A DNA stretch of 64,000 nucleotides from Lachnospiraceae bacterium (GCA_015057825.1 SVDN01000007.1:48859-112858), one strand, 5' to 3'; positions 1-9,817 are shown, counted from the stretch's first letter. A program made the numbers and translations. The notes: generated by a model from the letters alone, not told the origin.

Positions 1-248
1 TTGATACGGAAGTTGTGACATATGAAGCCGCAGGCGAGGGCGGAGCTTACGGAATGGCTTTGTTGGCCGCATATTCATCCAATGCCGAGAATATAGACTT
101 GGCTGAATATCTGGATAAAAGGGTCTTTGCAAATGTTAAGACACAGTCGGTAAAGCCGGACAAAGAAGACGTTGAAGGATTTAATAAATATATTGTAGGC
201 TACAAAAATGCAATCGGTGTGGAAAAAGAAGCAATAAAAAGCTTTTAG
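1..248 (+). CDS. FGGY-family carbohydrate kinase, C-terminal fragment (ribulokinase-like)
   Basis: Only the last 82 or so codons lie in the window; the frame is open back through the left edge, so the 5' end is missing. The segment [14 protein letters not shown] is the C-terminal glycine-rich adenosine-site loop of FGGY sugar kinases. The following tail ([19 protein letters not shown]) resembles the ends of bacterial L-ribulokinases. The stop is 10 nt before an araD-like gene, which fits an araB-araD pair that phosphorylates L-ribulose and epimerises the product to xylulose 5-phosphate. Substrate is inferred from the neighbour; another FGGY specificity cannot be excluded from so short a piece. 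Confidence 0.8.
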   Translation, partial: DTEVVTYEAAGEGGAYGMALLAAYSSNAENIDLAEYLDKRVFANVKTQSVKPDKEDVEGFNKYIVGYKNAIGVEKEAIKSF

Positions 249-258
249 GAGAAAAACT

Positions 259-966
259 ATGTTAGAAGAATTAAAATGGAAAGTTTTAGAGGCAAATTTG
301 TTATTGCCAAAACACGGTCTTGTAATATTTACCTGGGGTAACGTATCTGCTATAGACAGAGATAAAGGTCTGATGGTAATAAAACCTTCGGGAGTTGCAT
401 ATGATGATTTAAAGGCCGATGATATGGTCGTTGTGGATATTGAAAGCGGCGAAAGAATAGAGGGAGAGCTTAATCCTTCTTCGGATACGGCTACTCACAT
501 AGAACTATACAAGGCATTCCGTGACATAGGTGGCATAGTTCATACTCATAGCAAATGGGCAACAAGCTTTGCTCAAGCAGGGGTGGATATTGAAGCATAC
601 GGCACAACTCACGCCGATTATTTTTACGGCAGCATACCATGTACAAGAAAAATGACTGCGGAAGAAATTGGGGGAGAGTATGAGAAAGAAACGGGAAAGG
701 TTATTGTCGAAACCTTTAAAGAAAAAGGGTTAAAAGCAAGCGACATACCTGCAGTGCTTGTACATTCCCACGGACCGTTTGCATGGGGTAAGGACGCATC
801 AAATGCGGTATTTAATGCAAAAGTTTTGGAAGAATTGGCATTTATGAACTATCATGCTAAAATGCTGAACCCTTCTATGGGACAAATGCAAAAGGAATTG
901 ATGGATAAGCATTTTCTTAGAAAACACGGGGAGAATGCTTATTATGGGCAGAATAAGAAACAATGA
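259..966 (+). CDS. araD: L-ribulose-5-phosphate 4-epimerase
   Basis: 235 aa, the usual length for AraD of the class II aldolase/epimerase family. It interconverts L-ribulose 5-phosphate and D-xylulose 5-phosphate in the cytoplasm, using a divalent metal. Visible family marks are FTWGNVSA (residues 24-31), [10 protein letters not shown], the metal-ligand pair in IVHTHSKWA (His95, His97), the HADYFYG stretch and a late HSHGPFAWG. The start follows AGGAGAAAAACT closely behind the upstream kinase, so the two are probably co-transcribed. Fuculose-phosphate aldolases share the fold, but length and motifs fit AraD better. Confidence 0.95.
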   Translation: MLEELKWKVLEANLLLPKHGLVIFTWGNVSAIDRDKGLMVIKPSGVAYDDLKADDMVVVDIESGERIEGELNPSSDTATHIELYKAFRDIGGIVHTHSKWATSFAQAGVDIEAYGTTHADYFYGSIPCTRKMTAEEIGGEYEKETGKVIVETFKEKGLKASDIPAVLVHSHGPFAWGKDASNAVFNAKVLEELAFMNYHAKMLNPSMGQMQKELMDKHFLRKHGENAYYGQNKKQ

Positions 967-1020
967 TTGCTATTTTGCAATAGCTGTATAATATAGTTTT
1001 TATTAATCGGAGGAAAACAT

Positions 1021-1908
1021 TTGTTGGTTAGAGGCGAAGTTAATATAAGAGATCCGTATGTGTTGTTAGATAAGGGTAAATACTATCTCTATGGTACAAG
1101 AAGTGAGACATGTTGGGGAGAAGCATACGGCTTTGATGTATTTGTAAGCGATGATTTGGAAAGTTTTGAAGGTCCTATTGAAATTTTTAGCAGACCGGAA
1201 GGATTTTTTGCAACATCGAATTATTGGGCACCTGAGTGCTATTTTTACAAGGGAGAGTATTATCTTTTGACAACGTTTGGAGCGGAAGATATGTTAAAGG
1301 GCGTTTACATTTTGAAAAGCGAATCACCGATGGGTCCCTTCAAACCATATTCAAAAAGGCTTACGCCCAATGATTGGTGCGCAATAGACGGAAGCTTATA
1401 TTTTGAAGATGACAAGCCCAATCTTATTTTTTCACATTCTTTTGAAGACGGAAACTTGGATGGAGAATACTGTATAGTAGGCTTAAGAGAAGATTTGAAG
1501 GAAGCGTTGGATGAAAGACCAAAAACTTTATTTTGTGCAAAAGATGCCAAATGGGCAAGACCTGTCCCTTTTGCGAAAGCTGAGTTTGGAATAGAAGACG
1601 ATATGTATTTTTCGGATGGACCAAGTCTTTTAAAGACAGACGAAGGTAAGCTTTTTATGGCATTTTCATCATGGAGTGAAAAAGGATATGCGGTGGGATG
1701 CGCAAAATCATTAAGCGGAAAAGTTAATGGAGAGTGGATACTTGATGAAGAGCCTATTTATCCTGAAAACGGTGGACATGGTATGTTTTTTAGAGATAAA
1801 GTGGGAAAAGTAAGATTTACACTCCACGGACCCAATGATAAATATATGGAAAGACCATTGTTCTTTGATGTGACAATTAAGGGAGATAAGCTTAAGCTTG
1901 ATTTGTAA
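1021..1908 (+). CDS. glycoside hydrolase family 43-like protein
   Basis: 295 aa, no signal peptide, so a cytoplasmic five-bladed beta-propeller enzyme probably acting on short arabino- or xylo-oligosaccharides. The start is TTG, chosen because CGGAGG (1008-1013) lies 7 nt upstream and the GH43 hallmark begins immediately (IRDPYVLL, with candidate base Asp11). The second acidic site is in CAIDGSLYF (Asp123). The usual general-acid motif EGP appears here as SDGPSLL (Asp199), an Asp for the common Glu; this may be normal for its clade. It sits between araD and the LacI gene, which agrees with release of pentoses feeding this cluster. Confidence 0.85.
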   Translation: MLVRGEVNIRDPYVLLDKGKYYLYGTRSETCWGEAYGFDVFVSDDLESFEGPIEIFSRPEGFFATSNYWAPECYFYKGEYYLLTTFGAEDMLKGVYILKSESPMGPFKPYSKRLTPNDWCAIDGSLYFEDDKPNLIFSHSFEDGNLDGEYCIVGLREDLKEALDERPKTLFCAKDAKWARPVPFAKAEFGIEDDMYFSDGPSLLKTDEGKLFMAFSSWSEKGYAVGCAKSLSGKVNGEWILDEEPIYPENGGHGMFFRDKVGKVRFTLHGPNDKYMERPLFFDVTIKGDKLKLDL

Positions 1909-1935
1909 CTATACATGATTTATGAAATAGTTATT

Positions 1936-1965
1936 TTGAGATTATGAAAAATATAAAAATATTAT
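1936..1965 (+). promoter_or_regulatory. putative promoter of the LacI-type regulator gene
   Basis: TTGAGA (1936-1941) and TATTAT (1960-1965) are separated by 18 nt in an A/T-rich gap. A start site near 1972 would leave a leader of only about 10 nt before the ATG at 1982. Weak because A/T-rich sequence yields such matches by chance. Confidence 0.35.
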
Positions 1966-1981
1966 ATTAAGAGAAATATAA

Positions 1982-3019
1982 ATGGCAACAATACATGAGA
2001 TAGCAAAGCGTGCCGGAGTGTCCATAGGAACTGTGGACAGGGTTCTTCACAACAGAGGGCGCGTTAAAGAAGATACCAAATTAAAAATAGAAAAAGCCAT
2101 GGACGACCTTGGATATAAGCCGAACAAGGTGGCCCAGGGCTTGGCGGTCAGAAAAAAGAAACTTAAGTTTTTGTTTATGATAACAAAGACAAAATATAAT
2201 CCGTTTTTTAAGGATGTTAAAGAAAGCGCTGTAAAAAAAGCAAAAGAGTTGGAAGCTTACGGCGTTAAAACGGATATTATAACTTATCCCGAAAATGCGG
2301 ATGAAGAGAAAGTTTTGATGGAAAGGCTTAAGAAAAAAATAGGCGACTATGACGGAGCCTGCATTATGAGCCGTGTAAGTAAAATTAACAAGCTTATTTT
2401 GGATAGAAGTAAAAAAGATAAGATGCCTGTGGTTTATTACAATACAAGAGATGACAAAAACAGCGCTTTTTCCTATGTAGGATGTGATTACGTGGCAGCA
2501 GGCAAAATGGCAGCAGGCCTATGTGCGCTTCTTGCCGGAAAAGATGCAAATGTATGTATATTTTCCGAAGAAAATGATATTAAAGAAAGTCATGTAAAAA
2601 GGCTTGAAGGATTTAAAGAAGAAATAAAAGAAAAATACCCAACTATGAATATATTGGCAGAGTATAACATAACGGGGGACAGACAAAAAGACAAAAAAAG
2701 TGTGGATGATATGATGAAACTAAATGGCGAAAACAAAATCGTCTATATCATTAATCCAAGAGATTACGGCATTTGTAAGATTATCGGTATGAAAGACAAG
2801 GAAAGAAAGATTCCTATCATAACCAACGATTTGGTTGAAGTTCAATATGAATTGTTTGAAAAGGGTATCATAAGCGCAACCATTTGTCAGGAGCCGGAAA
2901 AGCAAGGGGACATGCCGCTTGGTATTTTATTTGATTACTTCGCTTACGGTAAAAATCCGGAGCCTGTTAATTACACGAAGTTGGAGATTAAAATCAGTCA
3001 GAGTCTTTATACAAGTTAA
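1982..3019 (+). CDS. LacI-family transcriptional regulator
   Basis: 345 aa. The N-terminus is a LacI helix-turn-helix with hinge helix (TIHEIAKRAGVSIGTVDRVL, then YKPNKVAQGLA near residue 50), followed by a periplasmic-binding-protein-like sugar-sensing domain (from about residue 62). It lies between the GH43 gene and xylB, so the likely role is pentose-responsive control of this cluster; the effector is not shown by the sequence. The ribosome site is poor (AGAGAAAT), which suggests low expression. The GTVDRVLHNRGRV form of the DNA-binding helix is shared with regulators that carry ribose-type sensor domains. Confidence 0.93.
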   Translation: MATIHEIAKRAGVSIGTVDRVLHNRGRVKEDTKLKIEKAMDDLGYKPNKVAQGLAVRKKKLKFLFMITKTKYNPFFKDVKESAVKKAKELEAYGVKTDIITYPENADEEKVLMERLKKKIGDYDGACIMSRVSKINKLILDRSKKDKMPVVYYNTRDDKNSAFSYVGCDYVAAGKMAAGLCALLAGKDANVCIFSEENDIKESHVKRLEGFKEEIKEKYPTMNILAEYNITGDRQKDKKSVDDMMKLNGENKIVYIINPRDYGICKIIGMKDKERKIPIITNDLVEVQYELFEKGIISATICQEPEKQGDMPLGILFDYFAYGKNPEPVNYTKLEIKISQSLYTS

Positions 3020-3095
3020 TGCTGTAATTGGTGCAAAAACTATGTTGCATTAAGATAAAGATTGGGGAATAGAAATAAAAGGAGAAGCCGCGAAT

Positions 3096-4589
3096 ATGAA
3101 CTATTTAATAGGAATTGATGTGGGAACATCATCAACAAAGGCCATACTTATAGATGAAAATGGGAAAGTTATGTTAACCGAGTCCGAAAAATATCCTATG
3201 TATCAGCCTCATAACGGTTGGGCGGAGCAAAAGCCGGAGGATTGGAAGAAAGCAGCATTTACGGTCATTAAAAGACTTGTTAAAAACAGTAAGCTAAAAA
3301 GTTCGGACATTAAGGCCATCGGTCTTACGGGACAGATGCACGGTCTAGTTATGTTGGATGAAAAAGGCAGTGTTTTAATGCCTTCAATCATTTGGTGCGA
3401 TCAAAGAACCGAAAAAGAAGTAGATGAAATGCTGGATGTTTTTCCAAAGAAAAAATGGATAAATATCACGGCAAATCCGCCTCTTACGGGTTGGACTTTG
3501 GCAAAGATTTTATGGGTAAGAAACAACAGACCGGAAATATATGAGAAATGTCGGCATATTCTTTTGCCGAAGGATTATATAAGATACGAGCTTACAGGCG
3601 TTTTTGCAACGGATGTTTCGGACGCAAGCGGAATGCAGCTTATGGATATAAGAAGGCGCGACTGGTCAGACGAGATTTTAAATAGATTTAAAATCGATGA
3701 AAAAATGCTTGGAAAGATGCATGAATCCTTTGAAGTTACGGGCAGTTTGAAAGCAGATATTGCCAAAGAACTGGGCCTTTCAAAAGATACTCTTGTGGTT
3801 GCGGGTGCCGGAGATAATGCGGCAGCAGCCGTGGGACTTGGAGTTGTTAAAAAGAACAGAGGCTTTATAAGCATAGGAACGTCGGGGGTGGTATTCGTGC
3901 ATACCGATAACCCAATCGTGGACATGGGCGGACGCGTACATACCTGCTGTCATGCGGTGCCGGGGGCTTGGCATGTAATGGGCGTAACGCAGGCCGCCGG
4001 TCAATCGCTAAAGTGGTTGCGAAAAGAAATAATTTCTCTGGGGGATTATGATTTGATGAATGAATATGTGGAAGAAATCCCGGTAGGAGCGGATAAGCTT
4101 ATATATTTGCCTTATCTTATGGGAGAGAGAACACCCCATCTCGACCCCAATTTGCGAGGTGTTTTCTTCGGACTTTCGGGAATTCATTCCAAAAAGCATA
4201 TGTTGCGCGCTGCCATGGAAGGAGTTGCTTATTCCTTCAGAGATTGCAAAGAAGTGTTATCACAAATGGGGATAAACACAGACGAAATGCTTATTTGCGG
4301 CGGAGGAGCAAAAAATAACATCTGGTGCGAGATAGTAGCCGACAATTATAAATCGATTTTAAAGAAGCCGGAAAGCGAAGAAGGTCCGGCAATGGGAGCG
4401 GCCATACTTGCAGGTGTTGGAAGCGGAGTTTTTGAAAGCCTGGAAAATGCCTGCGAAAGAATCGTAAAAATCAAAGAAGAGATATCATACAACAAAGATA
4501 ATGCTGTAATTTACGACGATTATTATAAACTATACAAAAAGTTACATGACGATTTGAAAGAGGATTTTGATTTTTTAGCCGGCCTTTAA
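3096..4589 (+). CDS. xylB: xylulokinase
   Basis: 497 aa, full length for XylB. It phosphorylates D-xylulose with ATP so that it enters the pentose phosphate pathway. FGGY marks are GIDVGTSSTKAIL at the N-terminus, GLTGQMHGLV near residue 78 (the xylulokinase-type substrate loop), GAGDNAAAAVGLGV around 237-250, and ICGGGAKNNIWCEIVAD near 400. An AAGGAG site precedes the ATG. It stands between the LacI regulator and a sugar isomerase, so isomer to ketose to ketose phosphate would be the local order of reactions. Confidence 0.95.
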   Translation: MNYLIGIDVGTSSTKAILIDENGKVMLTESEKYPMYQPHNGWAEQKPEDWKKAAFTVIKRLVKNSKLKSSDIKAIGLTGQMHGLVMLDEKGSVLMPSIIWCDQRTEKEVDEMLDVFPKKKWINITANPPLTGWTLAKILWVRNNRPEIYEKCRHILLPKDYIRYELTGVFATDVSDASGMQLMDIRRRDWSDEILNRFKIDEKMLGKMHESFEVTGSLKADIAKELGLSKDTLVVAGAGDNAAAAVGLGVVKKNRGFISIGTSGVVFVHTDNPIVDMGGRVHTCCHAVPGAWHVMGVTQAAGQSLKWLRKEIISLGDYDLMNEYVEEIPVGADKLIYLPYLMGERTPHLDPNLRGVFFGLSGIHSKKHMLRAAMEGVAYSFRDCKEVLSQMGINTDEMLICGGGAKNNIWCEIVADNYKSILKKPESEEGPAMGAAILAGVGSGVFESLENACERIVKIKEEISYNKDNAVIYDDYYKLYKKLHDDLKEDFDFLAGL

Positions 4590-4679
4590 TCAGGTATTAA
4601 AAATGTAAGGTCCAATCTAAGAAATAATATAAGTTGGCAAAAACCCAACAAATCAATGAAAGAAAACGAGGTGCAAAAT

Positions 4680-6158
4680 ATGAATAACATAGCAAAAGTA
4701 AAAATAGGAATAGTAGCCGTAAGTCGTGATTGTTTTCCTGCAGAGCTGGCAATCAACAGAAGAAAAGCTTTGGTAGAAAGCTATAAGAAAAACTATAATG
4801 CAGATGACATTTACGAATGTCCCGTCTGTATAATAGAATCCGAAATCGACATGGTGAATGCCTTAAAGGATATAAAGGAGAATGATTGCAACGCACTTTG
4901 TGTATTTTTGGGTAACTTCGGTCCGGAGATTTCGGAAAGCCTCCTTGCAAAGCATTTTGATGGGCCGGTAATGTTTGTTGCCGCAGCGGAAGAATCGGAA
5001 AATGACTTATCGGACGGACGTGGCGATGCATATTGCGGAATGTTAAATGCAAGTTATAATCTTAAACTTCGCGGTGTTAAGGCCTACATTCCGGAATATC
5101 CGGTGGGAGATGCCAATGACTGCGCCCGCATGATTAATGAATTTTTGCCTATTGCAAGAGCGCTTGTGGGCCTTTCTAAACTTAAAGTCATTTCTTTCGG
5201 ACCGAGACCAAGCAATTTCCTTGCTTGCAATGCACCCATTAAACAACTTTACAATATGGGTGTTGAGATAGAGGAAAACTCGGAACTTGATTTGTTTGAG
5301 GCTTTTAACAAACACGAGGGCGATGCACGAATTCCGGACATTGTAAAGGATATGGAAAAAGAGCTTGGCGAGGGCAATAAAAAGCCTGAAATTCTTGAAA
5401 AACTTGCAAGATACGAGCTTACATTACTTGACTGGATAGAAGAGCATAAGGGCTACAGAGAATATGTAACCATAGCGGGAAAATGCTGGCCGGCATTCCA
5501 AACCATGTTTGGTTTTGTACCATGTTATGTAAACTCAAGACTTACGGGCCGCGGTATTCCGGTATCCTGTGAAGTGGATATTTACGGGGCTTTAAGCGAA
5601 TTTATAGGTGCTTGTGTTACGGAAGATGTTGTTACGCTTTTGGACATCAACAATTCTGTACCAAAGGACATGTACGAAAACAGCATTAAAGGCAAATTTG
5701 ATTATAGTCATTCGGATACGTTTATGGGCTTCCATTGCGGAAATACCTGCTCATCAAAACTTCTTAATCCGGTTATGAAATATCAGAAGATTATGGCAAG
5801 AAATCTGCCGATAGAGGTTACAAAAGGAACTTTGGAAGGCGACATTGTTCCGGGAGATATTACCTTTTATCGCTTGCAGTCAACTGCCGATAGCAAACTT
5901 AGAGCATATGTGGCCGAAGGAGAAGTATTGCCTGTGGCAACAAAGTCTTTTGGTGGAATCGGCGTGTTTGCAATAAAGGAGATGGGAAGATTTTACAGAC
6001 ATGTACTGATTGAAAATGCTTTTCCGCATCATGGTGCTGTAGCTTTCGGACACTTCGGAAAGGCTTTGTTTGAAGTCTTTAAATACTTGGGTGTGGAAGA
6101 TATAGGCTATAATCATGGCAAGTCTTTGCCATATCCGACAGAAAATCCTTTTAAATAA
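4680..6158 (+). CDS. L-fucose/L-arabinose isomerase-superfamily protein
   Basis: 492 aa from ATG 4680, chosen over the in-frame ATG 4656 because GAGGTG (4668-4673) is placed 6 nt before 4680. It resembles the FucI/AraA-like isomerases grouped as L-fucose isomerase and related proteins rather than canonical AraA. Visible blocks are a Rossmann-like N-terminus (IGIVAVSRDCFP), SFGPRPSNF near residue 185, CEVDIYGALSEF near 300 (likely metal glutamate), FHCGNTCSSKL near 355, and AFPHHGAVAFGH near the end. With araD, an FGGY kinase and xylB next door it probably isomerises a pentose such as arabinose or xylose. The actual substrate is not decided by the sequence. Confidence 0.8.
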   Translation: MNNIAKVKIGIVAVSRDCFPAELAINRRKALVESYKKNYNADDIYECPVCIIESEIDMVNALKDIKENDCNALCVFLGNFGPEISESLLAKHFDGPVMFVAAAEESENDLSDGRGDAYCGMLNASYNLKLRGVKAYIPEYPVGDANDCARMINEFLPIARALVGLSKLKVISFGPRPSNFLACNAPIKQLYNMGVEIEENSELDLFEAFNKHEGDARIPDIVKDMEKELGEGNKKPEILEKLARYELTLLDWIEEHKGYREYVTIAGKCWPAFQTMFGFVPCYVNSRLTGRGIPVSCEVDIYGALSEFIGACVTEDVVTLLDINNSVPKDMYENSIKGKFDYSHSDTFMGFHCGNTCSSKLLNPVMKYQKIMARNLPIEVTKGTLEGDIVPGDITFYRLQSTADSKLRAYVAEGEVLPVATKSFGGIGVFAIKEMGRFYRHVLIENAFPHHGAVAFGHFGKALFEVFKYLGVEDIGYNHGKSLPYPTENPFK

Positions 6159-6165
6159 AAAGTTT

Positions 6166-6226
6166 GCCCCTGCAAAAATCGGTTAAATAACCATATTCTT
6201 GCAGGGGCTGATTTTATGTTTTTTTA
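6166..6226. terminator. bidirectional terminator between convergent genes
   Basis: GCCCCTGCAA (6166-6175) pairs with TTGCAGGGGC (6199-6208). A small inner hairpin, GGTT...AACC, sits in the loop. The plus side is followed by a T-rich run and the minus side by AAACTTTTTA read in the other direction, so it can stop the isomerase transcript and the minus-strand surface-protein transcript. Confidence 0.85.
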
Positions 6227-6242
6227 AAGCTATTTATTGTTT

Positions 6243-8003
6243 TTATATCTTAGAAATTTTTCTTTTTGCTGTAACTACTGCAATTCCCGTAGCTAAGCAG
6301 GCAAGAGTAACATATAAGCCAATGTGGTTAATGTCTGCTGTTGACGGTGTCGGAGCAGTTACAGTAAAAGTTAATTCGGAAAATCCCGTGGTGGATTGGA
6401 TTCTTACGGTATGTTCACCATTATCCAAAGTCGCCATAAACTCAGGGCTAAAGGATACGTAAGTAGAGCCTTCCCAAACACGTATGCTTCCGCCACCAAC
6501 CGCGGCATATGTCATAACGCCGTTCTCATCGGTACTGATGTATTCGCCGAATACAGATTTTCCATCAATCATAATATCCAACAATTCCGACAATGGTAAA
6601 GGCGAGCTGATGGTAAACCAATTGCCGCTGCCTTCTGCATAATAGGTTGTCTCCGGCGGATTTATCTCAACGGGTGTATTTTTGCCTGTGTTGAGGGCTG
6701 TAACACCCGTATGGAAGATGTTACCATTTCCGGAAAGCATATAGTAGTAGGAAACGATACCATATAATGCTTTAAGGCATAATTCGTTGTAATCGTCTGT
6801 ACCACCGGAAACATCAATAAATTCCGCACCACCGTGATATAAGCTCATTAGGCCGTTATACAGCTTGTTTGCCATATCGTTTTTGCCGTATACAGAGCTA
6901 GCCATAAGACCAACAGCGGTATCTACAAGGGTTTCCTTGCCATATTCATCACACATATAGTTATTTTCTGTAATAGAAGCCTCGGCTGTGGAAAGGGTAC
7001 CTGTAATTGCTTCGCTTACAGTGGCTGTTGCAGCCGGATCATCATACTCTGAGGTGTCATATGGTTTATTAGGATTTGGTGATGCATAAAGTCCCAAAAT
7101 GCAATTCATATAAAAACTTGCATCGTTTTGATCGCCGCTAAAAGCAAAGGTTGGTCCCGTAACGGTTTTTGCTAAAATTAAAAAGTCTTGTGTGCCCTTT
7201 AAAATACTAAAGGCTATACCATTATCAAAATGAATATTGTTGTTTAAAGCATTAACAATTTCGGTTGACTTTTCGGACGATAAGTATAAATCACCATATT
7301 CAGAGAAAAAATAGTCTTCATTAAGAGTGTAATTATCCTCAAGAAAACTGCCGCAGTATTTTTGGTAATTTTCATCATCCAAAAATCTATCTGTAGATAC
7401 TGTTTTGTTTTTTACATAACCTGACATTATTAGTCGATCCATGTCATTGTAAGCGGTGGCAATATTCGGATAAGAATTTTTATATTTGTTTAATACAGTA
7501 TAAACGGAGGCATAGTTACCACTTGAAATACAAGGATGTTGTATTCTCATTATGTCAAGAATAACATTCGAAAGTAATTCTACAATGTTGTATCCATTAA
7601 AGTTTTCCGGGTTATAGCCAAGGGCCAGTAAAGCAATAATAATGTTACAATATGTATCAATGCTTTCATCTCCAAAGTCTGTTGTAATTATGCCATATTT
7701 ATCAAGATTATAATCAAGGCAGTCCAAAAAAAGTTCATTTAGCTTTGTAATGTTTTCTGATTCAGTGCCGGAACGGTCTACAATAAAGACCGATTCAGGG
7801 ATCCATAGGATAATGTCTTCTTTTTCCAGACCCTTTTCTTCATAGTAATTAAGTTCTCTGAGCGCAAAGCCATCGGCAATTGTTTCCATGACCGCTTTTA
7901 CATCACGAGCGATAGCGGGCGTGCCTGCAGCCATAACAGTAGACGGTATAAGAGTTAGTAAAAGGGTCACTGCTAAAAACATTGATAGGATTTTCTTTTT
8001 CAT
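6243..8003 (-). CDS. secreted, membrane-anchored surface protein (toroid-like + Ig/CBM-X2-like)
   Basis: 586 aa. A clear signal peptide (residues 1-26, ending VMAA) is followed by a mostly helical region of about 400 residues. Segments such as IDTYCNIIIALLALGYNPEN and YNIVELL resemble the repeats of alpha/alpha-toroid (prenyltransferase/squalene-cyclase-like) domains in secreted Firmicutes proteins. A beta-rich module follows (IMIDGKSVFGEY...EFMATLDNGEHTVRI), like the CBM-X2/Ig modules of cell-surface proteins. The end is TPSTAD, a membrane segment and KRKISKI. Paralogue of the upstream gene on the same strand, 32 nt away; ribosome site AAAGGAG. The ligand is unknown; a binding or adhesion role is inference. 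Confidence 0.8.
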   Translation of the reverse strand: MKKKILSMFLAVTLLLTLIPSTVMAAGTPAIARDVKAVMETIADGFALRELNYYEEKGLEKEDIILWIPESVFIVDRSGTESENITKLNELFLDCLDYNLDKYGIITTDFGDESIDTYCNIIIALLALGYNPENFNGYNIVELLSNVILDIMRIQHPCISSGNYASVYTVLNKYKNSYPNIATAYNDMDRLIMSGYVKNKTVSTDRFLDDENYQKYCGSFLEDNYTLNEDYFFSEYGDLYLSSEKSTEIVNALNNNIHFDNGIAFSILKGTQDFLILAKTVTGPTFAFSGDQNDASFYMNCILGLYASPNPNKPYDTSEYDDPAATATVSEAITGTLSTAEASITENNYMCDEYGKETLVDTAVGLMASSVYGKNDMANKLYNGLMSLYHGGAEFIDVSGGTDDYNELCLKALYGIVSYYYMLSGNGNIFHTGVTALNTGKNTPVEINPPETTYYAEGSGNWFTISSPLPLSELLDIMIDGKSVFGEYISTDENGVMTYAAVGGGSIRVWEGSTYVSFSPEFMATLDNGEHTVRIQSTTGFSELTFTVTAPTPSTADINHIGLYVTLACLATGIAVVTAKRKISKI

Positions 8004-8035
8004 AGGCTTCTCCTTTAAGTGTGTTGTAAAACGAT

Positions 8036-9817
8036 TTATCTTTCCGATAATTTCCTTTTGCTTGCAATTATCGCAATTCCCGCGCCGGAGGCAAGTAGAC
8101 AGATAAACAATGTTATATTGCTGTTATCGGCGGTTGATGGGGTAGCAGCAGGTGTTGTATCGCTTGCTGAAGATGTTACGGAAAACGAACTTTCCGCAAA
8201 ACCGTTAACCGATTGAATTCTGATTGTGTGGTCACCGTTTGGAAGCGTTGATAAAAACTCAGGACTTAAGGAAACGATTGTGGAACCGGTTTCCAAACGG
8301 ATGATTCCGCCGCCGACTGCCGCAAAGGTTGCAGCACCTTCTTCAAGTGAACCGCTGATTAATTCGCCCAAAACATCTTTGCCGTCAATGTAAAGATCGG
8401 TAAAGCTTGCAAGGGGAGCCGGGGATGAAAATCTAAGCCATTCTCCGCTGTCCGCTGACCAACTTGTGTTTTCCGGTTCCGTCATCGGAAGCACGTTATC
8501 CGGTGAAATTTCAGAGCCTGTAGCTGACAAGTCATAAATGTTGCCATTGTAGAGGCCGCTAAGTAAGCAGTAGTAACCTACAATACCATCAAAGGAAGCT
8601 CCTGTGGTGAAAATAGAATAACTGCTGTCATCAGGACCTTTTTTAAATTGACCGTTATCCAGCCTTAGTGTCATAAGCCCCTCATAAAGTTTCTTTGCAT
8701 CCGCAGTTTTATTGAAAACAGACAATGTTCTAAGTGTGGTGCCTGTAATCATGCTTGGATAACTGTTTATCTTGTCATTGATTATTCCGGTTTCAGGTAT
8801 TGATTTATGAATAAAAGCCAATGAACCATCAATTATTTCAGGAACTGTCACACTTCCTTGTGGGTCATCCAATGCGTTGGTTTTGTAAAAGCTTGTCAAA
8901 TCATTTGAAAGAGACAATGGCAATATATAATATGAGTTAGTTTCGCATTCAAATGGGTCAGCATTTGAGGAAATATAAATGGCGGATTCCTGTCTGTAGT
9001 CTGTTTTTACATAGAGAATACCTGCAATATCGCAGATAAAATTTCCTGCGTATGCTGAATCTGAATTGTTTAATACAGAAAGTACATAGTCGGCTTTTCC
9101 TTCTTTTGGCCAAATCATGTATTGTGACATACCATAGTCCACACCTTCTGTTAGAGTTGCAAATGCATCTTCAATACCATATGTTGAAAGATTTGATGGT
9201 GTAAGACCAACTAAGTTATACACACCGTTTTTTACATAGAATGATGCAATTGTTTCATCCAGCTTGTTATTTACCGATGCAATGCCCGGGTAAGAGTCAC
9301 TGAAATAGTTGAAAACCGACCTTATATAAATATATTCGGCGGGATTGCAAGCTACAAAATTCACTTCTTCACTGTTGATATATGAATTTAATGACTCAAC
9401 AATATTATAATTTTCAAAATCGGTAGGGTCTTTGCCCAAGGCTATAAGGTTGGCTATGACTGTACAATATGTATCTATGCCTTCCATATGGACCTGATCT
9501 TTGATTTTACCTTCATTTGCATTGACGTTGCTTTTAACGGCATCCAAATACATATTGTTAAGATTTGTTATATTTTCCGAGCTGTAGCCGAGTCTGTTGG
9601 TTAAGAAAACAGCATCATATGCGAAGTCGATAATAAGGTTGGGCTGGTTGATACAATAGTTATACATGCTTCCTGCAAGAACATCCGCGGTTTCTTCGCT
9701 AACTTGTTTTATTTTGCTTAAATCATCCGGTGGTGTAATTGCAGCAGAAACAGAGCTTGATAAAAGACCAACCATAATAGCTGTGATTGAGACAATTGAC
9801 AAGATTTTCTTTTTCAT
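8036..9817 (-). CDS. secreted, membrane-anchored surface protein, paralogue of the next gene
   Basis: 593 aa with the same plan as its downstream neighbour: signal peptide (about residues 1-26), helical region containing GIDTYCTVIANLIALGKDP and YNIVESLNSY, a beta module (LYIDGKDVLGEL...EFLSTLPNGDHTIRI), then TPSTAD, a membrane segment and SKRKLSER. Both copies keep AAVGGG[S/I]IR and the IDGK block. AGGAGAAAG precedes the ATG and a good promoter lies upstream on the minus strand, so the pair is probably one operon. The two have diverged well beyond recent duplication. No catalytic motif was recognised. Confidence 0.8.
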   Translation of the reverse strand: MKKKILSIVSITAIMVGLLSSSVSAAITPPDDLSKIKQVSEETADVLAGSMYNYCINQPNLIIDFAYDAVFLTNRLGYSSENITNLNNMYLDAVKSNVNANEGKIKDQVHMEGIDTYCTVIANLIALGKDPTDFENYNIVESLNSYINSEEVNFVACNPAEYIYIRSVFNYFSDSYPGIASVNNKLDETIASFYVKNGVYNLVGLTPSNLSTYGIEDAFATLTEGVDYGMSQYMIWPKEGKADYVLSVLNNSDSAYAGNFICDIAGILYVKTDYRQESAIYISSNADPFECETNSYYILPLSLSNDLTSFYKTNALDDPQGSVTVPEIIDGSLAFIHKSIPETGIINDKINSYPSMITGTTLRTLSVFNKTADAKKLYEGLMTLRLDNGQFKKGPDDSSYSIFTTGASFDGIVGYYCLLSGLYNGNIYDLSATGSEISPDNVLPMTEPENTSWSADSGEWLRFSSPAPLASFTDLYIDGKDVLGELISGSLEEGAATFAAVGGGIIRLETGSTIVSLSPEFLSTLPNGDHTIRIQSVNGFAESSFSVTSSASDTTPAATPSTADNSNITLFICLLASGAGIAIIASKRKLSER

